Assembly: GCF_000208865.1 (NCBI RefSeq)
Contig: NC_018397.1
Coordinates: 2,666,001 to 2,730,000 of the forward strand
Source: Neospora caninum Liverpool
Lineage: Eukaryota > Apicomplexa > Conoidasida > Eucoccidiorida > Sarcocystidae
Length of the DNA stretch: 64,000 nucleotides
Direction of reading: 5' to 3'
The notes under the pieces were generated by a model. The model was not told the DNA's origin, did not search any database, and was given only the letters and a program-made list of their open reading frames with translations. Of this stretch, positions 49,001 to 58,970 are shown in pieces. Position numbers and translations under genes: made by a program. The stretch's first letter is position 1. Each line of letters starts with the position of its first letter.

Positions 49001-51973
49001 TGGAGCGAGCAGGACACGGAGACGGCGAGCGGGCTGAAGCCTGAGAGCGAAGGCAAGAGGGTGCAAAAGGGAGGACCCGAGGCAGAGAAGGAAGAAAAGC
49101 TGACGGCGCGAGACAAAGCAATGACGCGGGCAGTAGGGGGGAAAGGCGAGGACGTGTGCGGGGAGGAAGGCCAACAAGAAAGCGGCGAGCTCATTGGGGA
49201 ACGCGAGACGACGGAGGAACGACACGAGGATGCGGACGAAACGGCGGATTTTTCCGAGAACAGAGACGTGACGGAGAGGGAGCGAGATGCGCCCGAGCGG
49301 AAGCTGGAAGAAGCAGGGGGGGAGGCCGTAGCGGCGCTTACAAAGGAACGCGCTTCGGCAAAAGAAGAGCAGGCAGAGAGAACGCAAGAAGCGCTCGAGG
49401 GAGAGACCGATGAGGGGCGAGAGATGGAGGAAGAGAACGCGAAGAAGACTGAGGAGGCACTGCATTGGAGAAAACGGGATGGCTTCAACACTGTGCGGTG
49501 GCAGGCACCTGCAGGAGCGATGACGAATGGTCCCGTTTCTCAAGTCCCTCTTGCATCCGTGTCTCCCTGTCCCTTTTGGTGTTGCTCGTCCTCTCTTTCT
49601 CCGGTTTTGTCCCGGTTGCCTTCGTCACGTCCCGCGTCGTCGAGTCCTTCCCCACCTCCAGCCTGCGCCTCCTCCACGTTTTGTTCCTGCTGCGCGCCTT
49701 CGTACTCTCCATGTGGAGATCCGTTCGAGCGCCCACCCGCGCCCTCCCCTGCCGAACTGCGTTGGCTGCGGCTGGTCACCCACTTCGTCCCTTGCTCGCG
49801 GTTTCTCCTTTACCGCGATGGCCTCCGGCGCTTCTCTTGGGAAGGCCTCTGCTCGTTTTTCTTGACTTTCCAGGAAGATGTCGAATGGGGCTCTCGCGGC
49901 GAACGGGAAACGCGGTCGGCTGCAGGGTTCCCCTCCCCAGCCCGAGAGGACGAACAGGACCGCCACGGGCGTCTTCGTGGCGGCGCGGAAAAGGCCAAAG
50001 ACGCGGCGCCGGGCGAACAGGAGCAAGATGACGTTCACCGAGCTGCGGGGACACAGGAAGCGAAGGCCTGTCTGTCAGGAGTGCGGGTGTTGAGTTCTTC
50101 TTGTCTGTTCCCTCTTGCTCGTCACGGAGGCGCACCTGTCCCGAGTTTTGATTCTGCGTCAGCTCCAGCTGGACGATGCCAAGGCGAAACGCGAAAACGA
50201 TACGCACATGAGTTGGCGCTTCCAAGGCCCACGGCGAGGAAATGGATCTGGGTCTCCCTGGCAAAAATACGGCTCGCCCTCCGAGAGTGCGACTGGCTCG
50301 CCATGCAATGCGAAGACGAGTGCAGAGGAGTTCGGGATCACGTCTGCTCGACTTCGACGACGGAGAAGGTAACTCTGGCCCTCGCTGCCTTGCTCGGGCG
50401 TTCTGGCTGTGTCTATGCTTGTCTCCTTGTCTCGGGTGTTTTCTTGTTTTCTTCCTTTACATTGAACCGCTCTTCGATCGTGAACGCCTGCGCCTTCGAA
50501 GTGTGTCGCCGGCCGCGCGCGGTCTGCGCTTTTGCCTCTCCCGTGTGCGACGACGCCTCCCCTTCATTCCGTCTAGCTGTCGACATATCTCACAGTTGGG
50601 AGGATGGTACATTCGCTCCCACTTCTGCATGCTAACAGCATGTTCGGCTTCGTCGTGACATCTGCATGTCCACTAGTCTGCGATTTCCTATTTTCGGCTT
50701 CTTGGGCGACGGAACGAGGAACGCGCTATAGGGCGTCTCTCTTGCGTGTCTCTCTCCCTCTTTTTGTGGTATGTTGATCCCCAGATTCTAAGCTGCCTCC
50801 CAACAATGACGGTCGCCCTTGCCATCAGCGCCGAGCGAGAGCGCAAACTCCAAAACTCAAAACACTCCGACGACCCTGCCGTGTCGTCTTCAGGCGTGAG
50901 AAGCTTAGGTAGGTATCGACCGCTGCGACCAGCGTCTCCGCGGCTGCACGGAGAAACGGGACGAAACGGAAAGGGAGGGGAACGGGGCGCGAGAGGGGCG
51001 CATTCTGTCGAAAGGGGAAAAGGAGACAAAGAAACGATCCACAGACGACAGGCGAAGCAATGTCCGACGAGTGAATCCGAACGGAGACGAAGACGCAAGG
51101 CAGTCTTTGTTTTTGGTCCGTTGGACACGCTTGACAGTACCTGCTGGTCCCACGCCACATGGAGCACAGCGAGCTGAGAGACGAGAGGAAAACCGGGCTA
51201 GGTGCGGATCATCCTGCACTGGTTCCGCTCTGTTCATGCCACCGCGTTTCTCGCCTACGCCAAGGAAAGGCAGAAGAAAAGTAGCGGGGAGCCTTCGAGG
51301 AAGCCATGGCACTGTGACTGTGAGTAGTTCGTGTGGTGCAGGGGACGTGTCTTCGCATCGAGCACGAGGAAAGACGTGTAGGCTGAAGATCGTTGAGACG
51401 ACAGAAGACTTCACGTGCGTGTGCTACGCAGTCGTCATGCGTGTACACCGGCGCTCCCAGAGGGTAAGCGCGAAAAAAGGGGAAAGCGGCCCAACAACGA
51501 TCTGTCTGACTTGTCAGCAGGCGTCCAATGAGTCTCCGGTGCGGATCGTCTCCGGGTTAACGCAGCATGTGCCTGCCAATGCGATGAGACTCCAACATGC
51601 CGCTGCATGCACTCCCGTGAAGCTAACACTCATCCGGGCACCCGACGCGAGTTGACCAGTTAACAGGGTAGAAATACACTCATCTGCTTTGCGCCGGAAA
51701 CTAGGTCCCACTTGCAGGGAAAAGGTGTTGCAGTCACACTTAGAAGGCGGAGGCAGGGTTGTGGATCCTAATAGTGTGTTCCTGTCGCCCGGTGTCATGG
51801 ACTAGTGTGATGGACGCTATAAAGCACAGGACGACTACGCGCTCAGCCTGCCAAATGGAAGGTTTTCTGAGGGTTTCCTGCTTGCCCCTGCGCAGCTTCT
51901 ATGCCTGGTCGGCGGCTCCACCTTCCTCTTGGGTGACCTCCTCAAGCGCGTCGACACTGTGATGTTAGGGTAG
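40021..51973 (+). CDS. GRC3/NOL9-type polynucleotide 5'-hydroxyl kinase (rRNA processing)
   Basis: Twelve exons: 40021-41339, 41811-42263, 42567-42735, 43218-43345, 43482-43639, 44104-44231, 44768-44836, 45599-47736, 48526-50368, 50785-50908, 51342-51463 and 51896-51973; phases agree, total 2242 residues. Family members phosphorylate 5'-OH RNA ends during ITS2 removal in the nucleolus, with the LAS1 nuclease. Seen in order: the N-terminal beta region (GTAEIRGHLFPPS), EILPPSW before the kinase core, Walker A GGKGAGKT (762-769, Lys768), YLEADVGQPTFTLPG (786-800, Asp792), VREPVLTPP (809 on), PLIVNTPGWIEGLG (about 1000-1013), SPAELRWLRLVTHF, and the C-terminal beta region (ILSCLPTMTVALA; YAVV; LLCLVGGSTFLLGDLL). 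Yeast and human proteins are about 630-700 residues; here Glu/Arg/Ser-rich insertions fill exons 1, 8 and 9. Least sure are the exon 5 donor (GTTCGG), exon 11 acceptor and whether exon 9 hides an intron near 49500-49870. Confidence 0.85.
43747..43775. repeat. Degenerate TA/CATA tract in intron
   Basis: An ACATATACATATATA-type stretch in the intron between GRC3 exons 5 and 6. A similar looser TATG/TATA stretch lies at about 44400-44560 in the next intron. Confidence 0.7.
45052..45078. repeat. TA microsatellite in intron
   Basis: TA tract followed by a TGTG run, in the intron between GRC3 exons 7 and 8. Confidence 0.9.
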
Positions 51974-54278
51974 GTTCTGGCGTTTTCCTGTTGCGTAACT
52001 GTTCACGCTTACAACGCTTAGGGTGATACTCAGCTGAGACTCTTGAATTCGGTAGGAACCGTGAGTTGGGAAGCTGGAGAGAAGGGCCCTCTCATTCGCA
52101 GTTGTCACGCCACCAGAGAGCATATGGGTTGCGTGTGTCAGCGAATTCGCACGCTCCTGGATGGGCTTTTTGGTCATATCATTCGTAGAGCCGTTGTGAC
52201 ACCAAAGATCTGCAAAAGCACAGGAGCACACCGTACATGGCTACTCCTGTCTAAGCGGTCCTAGAGGCTGGTGACGTTTCTGATGCACTGGGTATGCCGA
52301 GAACGGACTCGCCTCTGCACCGACACAGAAGTATTTGTGTCTAACTCGATGGGGCATGTATCTCGATCTGCCGCCTTCTTCTTCGCCTTGGCTCGCGCCC
52401 AGTGGCTCTTCACTGCAGCGGCTCGGATACATACGGATGGTTGCGCAACTTGGCGAATGAACGAGTTGGTGCACGCTCTCTTGTCTGGAAATGTCTCTTC
52501 AGTGAAGGAATCCACTTCCATCCTTGCCCGCCTGAGGCATCTCATACAAGCAAGAACAGTGACTCGGTGAAGAGGCGACAGATGCAAGGAGGCAACACGG
52601 GGCGCATTCTTACTCCCTTCTACGTGTTCCCTTTCCGAACTGTAGATTGGCGATCGCTGCTTTTCACTCGGTCCCGGTTTTTTTCAGAAGCCTCGGATAG
52701 GACGGGTGAAGTGGGAGAAGCAAGTGGGCCACATGGGTTAATTGTTTCCTGCCCAAAAATCGACATATCTGCGTTCGACTTGATTTGCCAGAGTAGCCGT
52801 GCCTTATTTAGGGGAACGGAGCTGTTGGATCTGGGCAATTCTGGCAAAATGTCAGCGGCACTTTTTAGTACACCTGCCGCTACCTGTCAATTCGTTGGGC
52901 AGTCAGGCCAGTCAGCGCACTCCAGTTCGAATGATAGATGCAGTGGAATGAAATATTGGGACAGGGAGTTCGGTGGGGATGTGTCGGCCTTAATACTGGA
53001 CGAACCAAGCGGCGATACGCCGGCCACAGTCTCCTGTGATACTGCGGGATGTGGAGGTCGAAATCAGGGGATCACACGGGTGATCAGCAGCAAAGGTGCT
53101 GTCAGGCGTCCGAACCGTTCATCAGGTGTGCGCCAGTGTGTGGCTAAATGGTCTGTCGGTGAAAACAAAATAGTTGGTCAAGTGTAACGTTGTCAAGACT
53201 GATCATTCTCCTGCGTTCGGTCAGTCGCCGTTACCAGGTTACGAGCAGTGAAGCTCTTGTGTAATCTAAGTATTCTACGTGCTAGGTGAATGTGTTTTGT
53301 GGACAACCTCGAACACAAACTTGAGCTTGGCCGGAACCTTCCTTCTACCAGCCCGGCGTAGGTGGTTTCCTTTGTCGTCTTTATCTTTTAGCAAGCATTC
53401 GAGAGATTCAAAATGCCTTGTGTGCAGCGAAACGCTGGCACGGAATACAGGACCATTTGACTGACAAGCAGCTGGACAATATTCGGTCAGGCAACTTTAA
53501 GCGCGGTATCTATACCTGCAGGGTTACTAGAACCATTTAAATGTAAGTAGAAGATATGTAAAAATATTATAATACAACCTATGCTAAATGTCTATCATAC
53601 TTAATTGGATTAATCTTCTTACAAGCGGCTTTCGGTTTGATGGAACTTTCACACCCATATAACTCCATACCAGTCAACCGGTTCGTAAGTGAATATCATG
53701 ATATTCGTACAGCTTGTATACAAATGTTGGTTTTTCAAATATACGCTGGACATGATATTTACACAGTTCAACCCTGTATTATTTAACTTAGTTATTAGTG
53801 TTAGGTTTGATATTCTGTACCAACCGATCTAAAATCGTGATGTCTTTTTGTTACGTGACGAGCGGTTTTCTACTATCTGCTGACGAAGTGGTGCCGTGTT
53901 ACAACTGGAATGTGTAGTAGGGCGCACGCAGGAGTCCAAAGCCGGCCAAGGCCGCTGCAGAGAACACGCGTAGCCCAACCTCCAGCTCTCCGAACGCGTA
54001 TAAGAGAAACCTGAAAAAGAAGACACTAGAAGGGAGACGCTCACGCATTCGAAAGATGATCGATTTGAAAAAGGGTCACCACATGTGGAGAAGGTGACTG
54101 CAAAGTTAGTCATGCTCTTGCCATCACGGTTATGGTTCGAAAGTAGATACCCAAAATCTCTCTGTCCCCCGTGTGGAGACGCATGCTTGTAAGAGCATCG
54201 CGCTACCGGATCGAAAAACCTCCTTCCAGAATGCAAGCGCTAAATGCACGCGCTGAGAGAGTTCTCACACTTCCAGGT
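51974..54278. other. Convergent intergenic region holding a mitochondrial insert
   Basis: About 2.3 kb between the stop codons of GRC3 and cystathionine gamma-lyase. Base composition changes here from GC-rich to balanced. A 201-codon frame runs from the ATG at 52582 to 53187 and a 99-codon frame overlaps just before it; neither shows a motif, and no splice evidence ties them to a gene, so they are not called. The mitochondrial insert at about 53535-53830 is listed separately. Confidence 0.45.
53535..53830 (+). pseudogene. cob: Nuclear mitochondrial insert (NUMT) with a cob fragment
   Basis: A sharply AT-rich block in otherwise balanced DNA. From about 53571 to 53687 the plus strand reads as apicomplexan cytochrome b: LIGLIFLQAAFGLMELSHP then YNSIPVNRFV, matching the conserved Plasmodium segment around PLSHPDNAIVVNTYV. 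The Asp of HPDN is Tyr here (one base change) and the frame has no start. Immediately after RFV the similarity stops; the remaining sequence to about 53830 is equally AT-rich and hydrophobic in one frame (MIFVQLVYKCWFFKY), so it may be a second mitochondrial block joined to the first. Toxoplasma nuclear DNA is known to carry many such fragments and its mitochondrial genome is itself made of shuffled blocks. The piece is non-functional. Edges are judged from composition only. Confidence 0.85.
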
Positions 54279-56400
54279 TCACACTTTGCTAAGAGCGTAG
54301 TTGAGTCCATCAATAAGGTCGTTGACATCTTCGATGCCAACTGAAACCCGAATGAATCCGTCAGTGATCCCAACTTTTAGTCGATCTTCCCGACGCATAT
54401 TCGCATGAGTAAAAACGGCCGGGCAGGTGATAATCGACTCGCAGGCGCCCAGGTTTTCACACAACGACCAAGGACGGGGAACGTGGTCCATCATTCTGAT
54501 GCCTGACACATAGGACACGAGCAGCGATGCCATCTGGAGTAGACACGTGGGCACTAGCATTTCCACAGGAACTGGAATACACCTGACAGAAGCATCGTTC
54601 TTCTCTATGAGTGGAAATCGTATACGGTTAGTTCGTCGTGATTATGCTTTTATCCTTCCAGGACGAGGGTATATCGTTGCGCACGGTCCTACGCCGTAAA
54701 TACGCAGTGAACCCCGCCGTTCCAAATTGTTACACTCTGGCTGTGGGTGAACTCTATCGGGCAGCGAATTTTGACATGTTCTAGAAAAGGACTGAAAGGC
54801 TCCGGAGATAGGAAAACGCCTTTTTTTACCTGCTTCGGTACCGCCTTTGACCTCAAAAGCAAGCATGCCCCCGTGGACTTTTTTGTGCTGCTTCAAGGCG
54901 AGATCCTTTTGAGGAAACGAAGGTAAGCCTGGGTATATCACGTGTGCAACCTTTTCGTGCTTGCTCAGGAATTCCGCAATTTTCTGTGCGTTCGCACTCT
55001 GCTTCTCTACACGAATGACCAGCGTCTTCAGAGTGAGTAGCGTGTAGAACGCGGTCTGGGCGCTCATGATGTTCCCCAGCACATTCCGAAGAAAGAAGAC
55101 TTTATCGTGTATTTCCTTGGATGAAGATATCACTGCGCCTCCAAGAGTACAGTTGTGACCATCATAGTACTTGGTCGTCGATTGAACAACCATATCAGCA
55201 CCAAGTTCCAGGGGCCGCATCATGTAAGGTGTCGCGAAAGTACTGTCGCAAACATGCAGGACCTGCTTCGCTTTACATATGCGGCTAATGGCCTCGATGT
55301 CAGCCAGATACAGCGTTGGATTACAGGGGGACTCAGAGAAAACAAGTTTTGTTTGAGGACGAATCGCCTTTTCTACGTTCGCGGGGTCGCGGAAATCGAT
55401 GAATTCGAAATCAATGTTGTACTTGGAGAAGTGTAGCCTAGCGCAGCGATTGGTCCCTCCGTAGGAACAATTGGTGACCAGACAGTGATCGCCCGGCGCC
55501 AAAAAAGCACTGAATATCTGACCCAAACCAAAATGAGAGACAGCTGAAGCAACACCGGACCGCAATACCATCATCTTGGCGAGCCGCTGTTTACCGAGAC
55601 AACACAGCGATTGCTGCAGATGTTCAGCCGATCGCCCCCCTTCGATGGCCCTTATTACTTCATTACGAAGAACCAATACTGTCCACATCAGGACCTACAT
55701 TGTTTTCAGTCGATTTTGTTTTGCTCGTTCGGTCTCTGAAACACTAGTGTACGCGGCAGCCAACAGGAGAAAGGCGGCTGGTTTCTTGCCACACACACGC
55801 AAAACATTTCGTGATCTGCAGTGTATAAGTATTAAAATTGAGAGAAGAGCTGAGGGCGAAAAGCCAAGTCAATCTTGCAGATGTGCGTGACGGGAAATTG
55901 TGGATATTTTGTTTTGTGCCACTCATGTTTTCTACGGACGAACTAACGTAGAACAGGACCGACGGACCAGTCGATTCACGACATATCCTAATAGCGCACG
56001 TGTTTTGTCGTTTTCACAGCAGGATACTTAGGCGGGAAGAATAGCAACCGGAACTCACCGTGATTGTTGCGGCCATCCCAGTGACGAAGCAGCATGCGCC
56101 GAAGCCTCCTTCAAGATCGGCAATTTTCTTCTCCAGGCAGAGCACCGTCGGGTTACTAGTTCGCGAGTATGAGAACCCTTTGCTCAAATATTTCTCGACA
56201 CTCTCTTGAACGAAGGTTGTGTTCTGATAAATCGGTGGTAAAATTGCGCCAGTGACAGGGTCCGGTTCAACACCTCCGTGAACGTAAACTGTGTCTTCTC
56301 GTGGAGCCAACCCCGGCAACCAGCTTCCAGATCTCACTTCACATTCAAATGACGTGTTCTGGCACACTGTGCCGTCCCCGTCGGTTTGCTTAGACGCCAT
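54279..56400 (-). CDS. CGL: Cystathionine gamma-lyase (PLP-dependent trans-sulfuration enzyme)
   Basis: Minus-strand exons 56400-56059, 55517-54830 and 54502-54279 with donors GTGAGT and GTAAAA; phases 0 and 1 agree and give 417 residues. The enzyme cleaves cystathionine to cysteine, 2-oxobutyrate and ammonia in the cytosol and can release H2S. Seen: YSRTSNPT, LEGG, SGMAA-like TGMAATI, the PLP lysine in QSTTKYYDGHN (Lys230) with GG following, DSTFATPY (the Asp that binds the PLP nitrogen), and the C-terminal RVSVGIEDVNDLI. Ser77 stands where human CGL has Glu59 (FSYSR), and Asn360 follows Glu359 where human has Ser340 (human numbers from memory); these are substitutions I recall for the T. 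gondii enzyme, and finding them at these exact numbers supports the exon model. Related alternatives are cystathionine beta-lyase and methionine gamma-lyase, less likely. Convergent with GRC3. Confidence 0.95.
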
Positions 56401-58829
56401 TTGTGACGCTCCTCTGGGAAGGAAAACTTATCAACGATAAGGTAGTTGTGGTGACGGTGACAAACGATGAAAACAGAAGAACCCGCTATTGCGCGTCGTG
56501 TTAGTAAGCAGCGAACAACGACGAATTATGGAAACAGCGACGTGCCTACCGTCAGAAAAAGAAATTTGCAGGACGTTCGAAGAAAGAAAGTCTTGATAAA
56601 TCCCAGAACAGTTGGGCACTCGATGGCAAAAAACGCAGACCCGGTTAGGGCAAAAAAGAAGGCCCATGGATCGGAGTGCCACAGCTGCGGGAGAGACGGC
56701 TTCTCATAGGGATACCTGGGACATATCAATCAGCATTGCCCCATCAGTCAGCACCGAGGCAAGCGCTGTGGCGTAACAAAGCAAGGGTCTCTGAGAGCTT
56801 TTTTTGGTGGTAGATACAAGGCTCCCGGTGCTCATGACGCATCGTTAGCGTGGCTCCGAACTGGGCTGCACTGTTGATTTGCGTCATGGGCGTCGCTCCT
56901 ACAGTCTTGATCAAGCATGCAGTGTGACATTTTGGAATACAGAAAGGTATTTACTGTGTAAACGGATATACGCCTGACAGATCTGTCAAACATAGAAGAT
57001 GTTCCTGGTAGTATGTGCACCACGAAGCTTATTACACGACAGAGGTCAGGGCAACGATGTCCAGTGTCGTTCTGTGTATATACGCGAACAGCTGCACCGT
57101 CGGCGCTGCCTTGCAGTGACACAGGGGTACTTAGTTGGGGTCAGTGGCACACGCGGTCTGTTAATTATATAGGCGACCCCCTCCGTATTGTGCCGTTTCT
57201 GAAACTGCTACGTCCCCCCCCCCCCCCCCGAAAAAAGAACTCTGTACAAGGTGCGTTCATAAAAACGAGTAGGCTTTCACTCCAGATTCTCGTCCTGGTG
57301 GTACGTATAATTCCGAAAAACAGGATAGACTTCAGAAGAAGAGAAAAACAACTGAACATATTTGTAACGGCGTTCTGACTGTTCTACACCTTCGTTCTCG
57401 ATCCATACGAATCGCTATTTGTACGCGGCTAACACTTATGTTTTCGTTGCTGCTCCCCCGGCCAGTGAAGAATGCGAGCACCGAAGTAATGTCTCCCTTG
57501 GGGACGCAGGCGTTTTCGTTTTGTTGGCGTGGTCGACGCATGCTGTGGCACGCATTTAGGCTCGATGTTTCTCTGCACAGGGAAAATGGATCTGTGTCGC
57601 GACACGAGGGCTACACTTTTCTTCACGTAGTATGCGGAGGGGTTCGTCCATCTCACTCTTTGGGTGCTGACACCACCACCTGGCGACATCTGAGGTTGAC
57701 TACACGTTTGATGCCACACATTGAGTCACTTGGACGGGCCACGTGCGGACACTCACGGAGATGCGACGAAACATCCAGGATTAACACGCGTCCCCACGGA
57801 GAGGGCATCACATCGGTTCACGAGGCTAGCAATGTGATTTGCTTTTCCCAGCGAGGACAGCACACCAAAGCAGAACATTGTGTTGAACTCGGTGGTGTAC
57901 AGTTGAGACAAGCAATTGCTTAACCACACAGTACGTCCCATAGCCTCAGCGAGAAGAGGTGAGGCAGAACCCCCCCCGACCTTCATGGCACCAAGCACTC
58001 GGTTTCGGCACCCTCCCAGCGGCTTCTTAGGGATGTGAACGCTCATCGCAGCCGCGATATCAGAATTGCGGAGTGTAGCCATGTTGAGACAGCATCCGGT
58101 TACCGCCCAGCCCTAGTGACCGCCTCCCTGTGCTGGTGTCGAAGAACCCTGCAAACACGACCACATCGAACACCGAGCAGACAGCGACATCGTTCGCAGA
58201 GAAGTACGGCCACGGTCAGGGGCAGAACGCACCCAGGCTTCCCACAACTCTCTACCATCTAAGAGTACGCTTCCGCACTAGTTTCGCTGAAGTTGCTTCG
58301 GGAGGGGGGGCGGGGGTAAGAACTGGCAACACTTCACTTCTGAATCAACTGACGAAGGAACGCAAGGCCGACTCGATTGTTCCACCACCTCTGCTGTCCT
58401 GCATGTTTCCGCATAAACCCTTTTCTAGCTGTCACGAAAGCAGCAGAGGCAATATGGCACTTATGAACAGCTCCCCTGATTCAAACGGGTCACGACTATT
58501 TACCGCTGCACGACCACGTTGTGGGTTTGTTCCAAGTGCACCGAGTTCAAGAGAAACTGCTTAGGGCTAGGGGACTCAGACTTTGAGAAATGCACTTCGG
58601 AAAGACTAAAGGTCGATCCTACCTCCAATGTCCATCTGACAACGGAACAATAAGGCTAGAAACGAGAAATACCAACGTCGGACGCTACTAAGTGGACCAC
58701 GCTTGCTCGTTACCGATTGCTACGCTTCGTTTGGTCACTTATGTGATTCGCTTGTTCAGAGTCTGTTGGACCAAAATCTCATTAGCAGATGTGTCCTAGG
58801 GGCAATGCCAATTGAGAAACGAAACGCAC
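56401..58829. other. Upstream of CGL; likely rest of the small membrane-protein gene
   Basis: The first exon at 58830-58970 has a donor, so its remaining exons must lie here, since the next gene on this strand starts at 56400. A candidate second exon is 58623-58655 minus: acceptor CGTTTCTAG, eleven codons in phase, donor GTAGGA. A 109-codon minus frame at 57753-58082 begins with ATG in a good context (CAACATGGC) but has no recognisable domain. A run of about 17 C lies near 57217-57233. Nothing else is supported. Confidence 0.35.
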
Positions 58830-58970
58830 CTTCTTCCATTTCTGCATGAGCTGAGCGTAGCCAGGAATCAGCACGACATCAGTCGCCGCGTACGCGTAGA
58901 TGCCGACCAGAGCCCCAATGAAAACACGCCGCACAATCGGCAGCACCACTGTTCCATTCCCATACGACAT
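58830..58970 (-). CDS. Small single-span membrane protein, first exon
   Basis: Minus strand. ATG at 58970 opens 47 codons, MSYGNGTVVLP then RRVFIGALVGIYAYAA, ending in QLMQKWKK at a GTGCGT donor in phase 0. A hydrophobic segment at about residues 16-36 is preceded by two arginines, so one membrane span with the N-terminus probably on the positive side. The size, short pre-span segment and composition resemble small subunits of mitochondrial inner-membrane complexes, but that is only an analogy and I do not recognise the family. Codon use and lack of low complexity differ from noise open frames nearby. The continuation is unresolved; a possible next exon (58623-58655) would add PYCSVVRWTLE. 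If no splice occurs, the frame runs 15 more codons to a stop at 58782. Confidence 0.5.

Noticed and set aside
48440..49543. 367-codon and overlapping minus-strand frames
   Set aside because: Antisense of the acidic insertion in GRC3 exon 9.
52582..53187. 201-codon plus-strand frame
   Set aside because: No motif, no splice context, and sits between two convergent gene ends; could be non-coding transcript but not supportable as protein.
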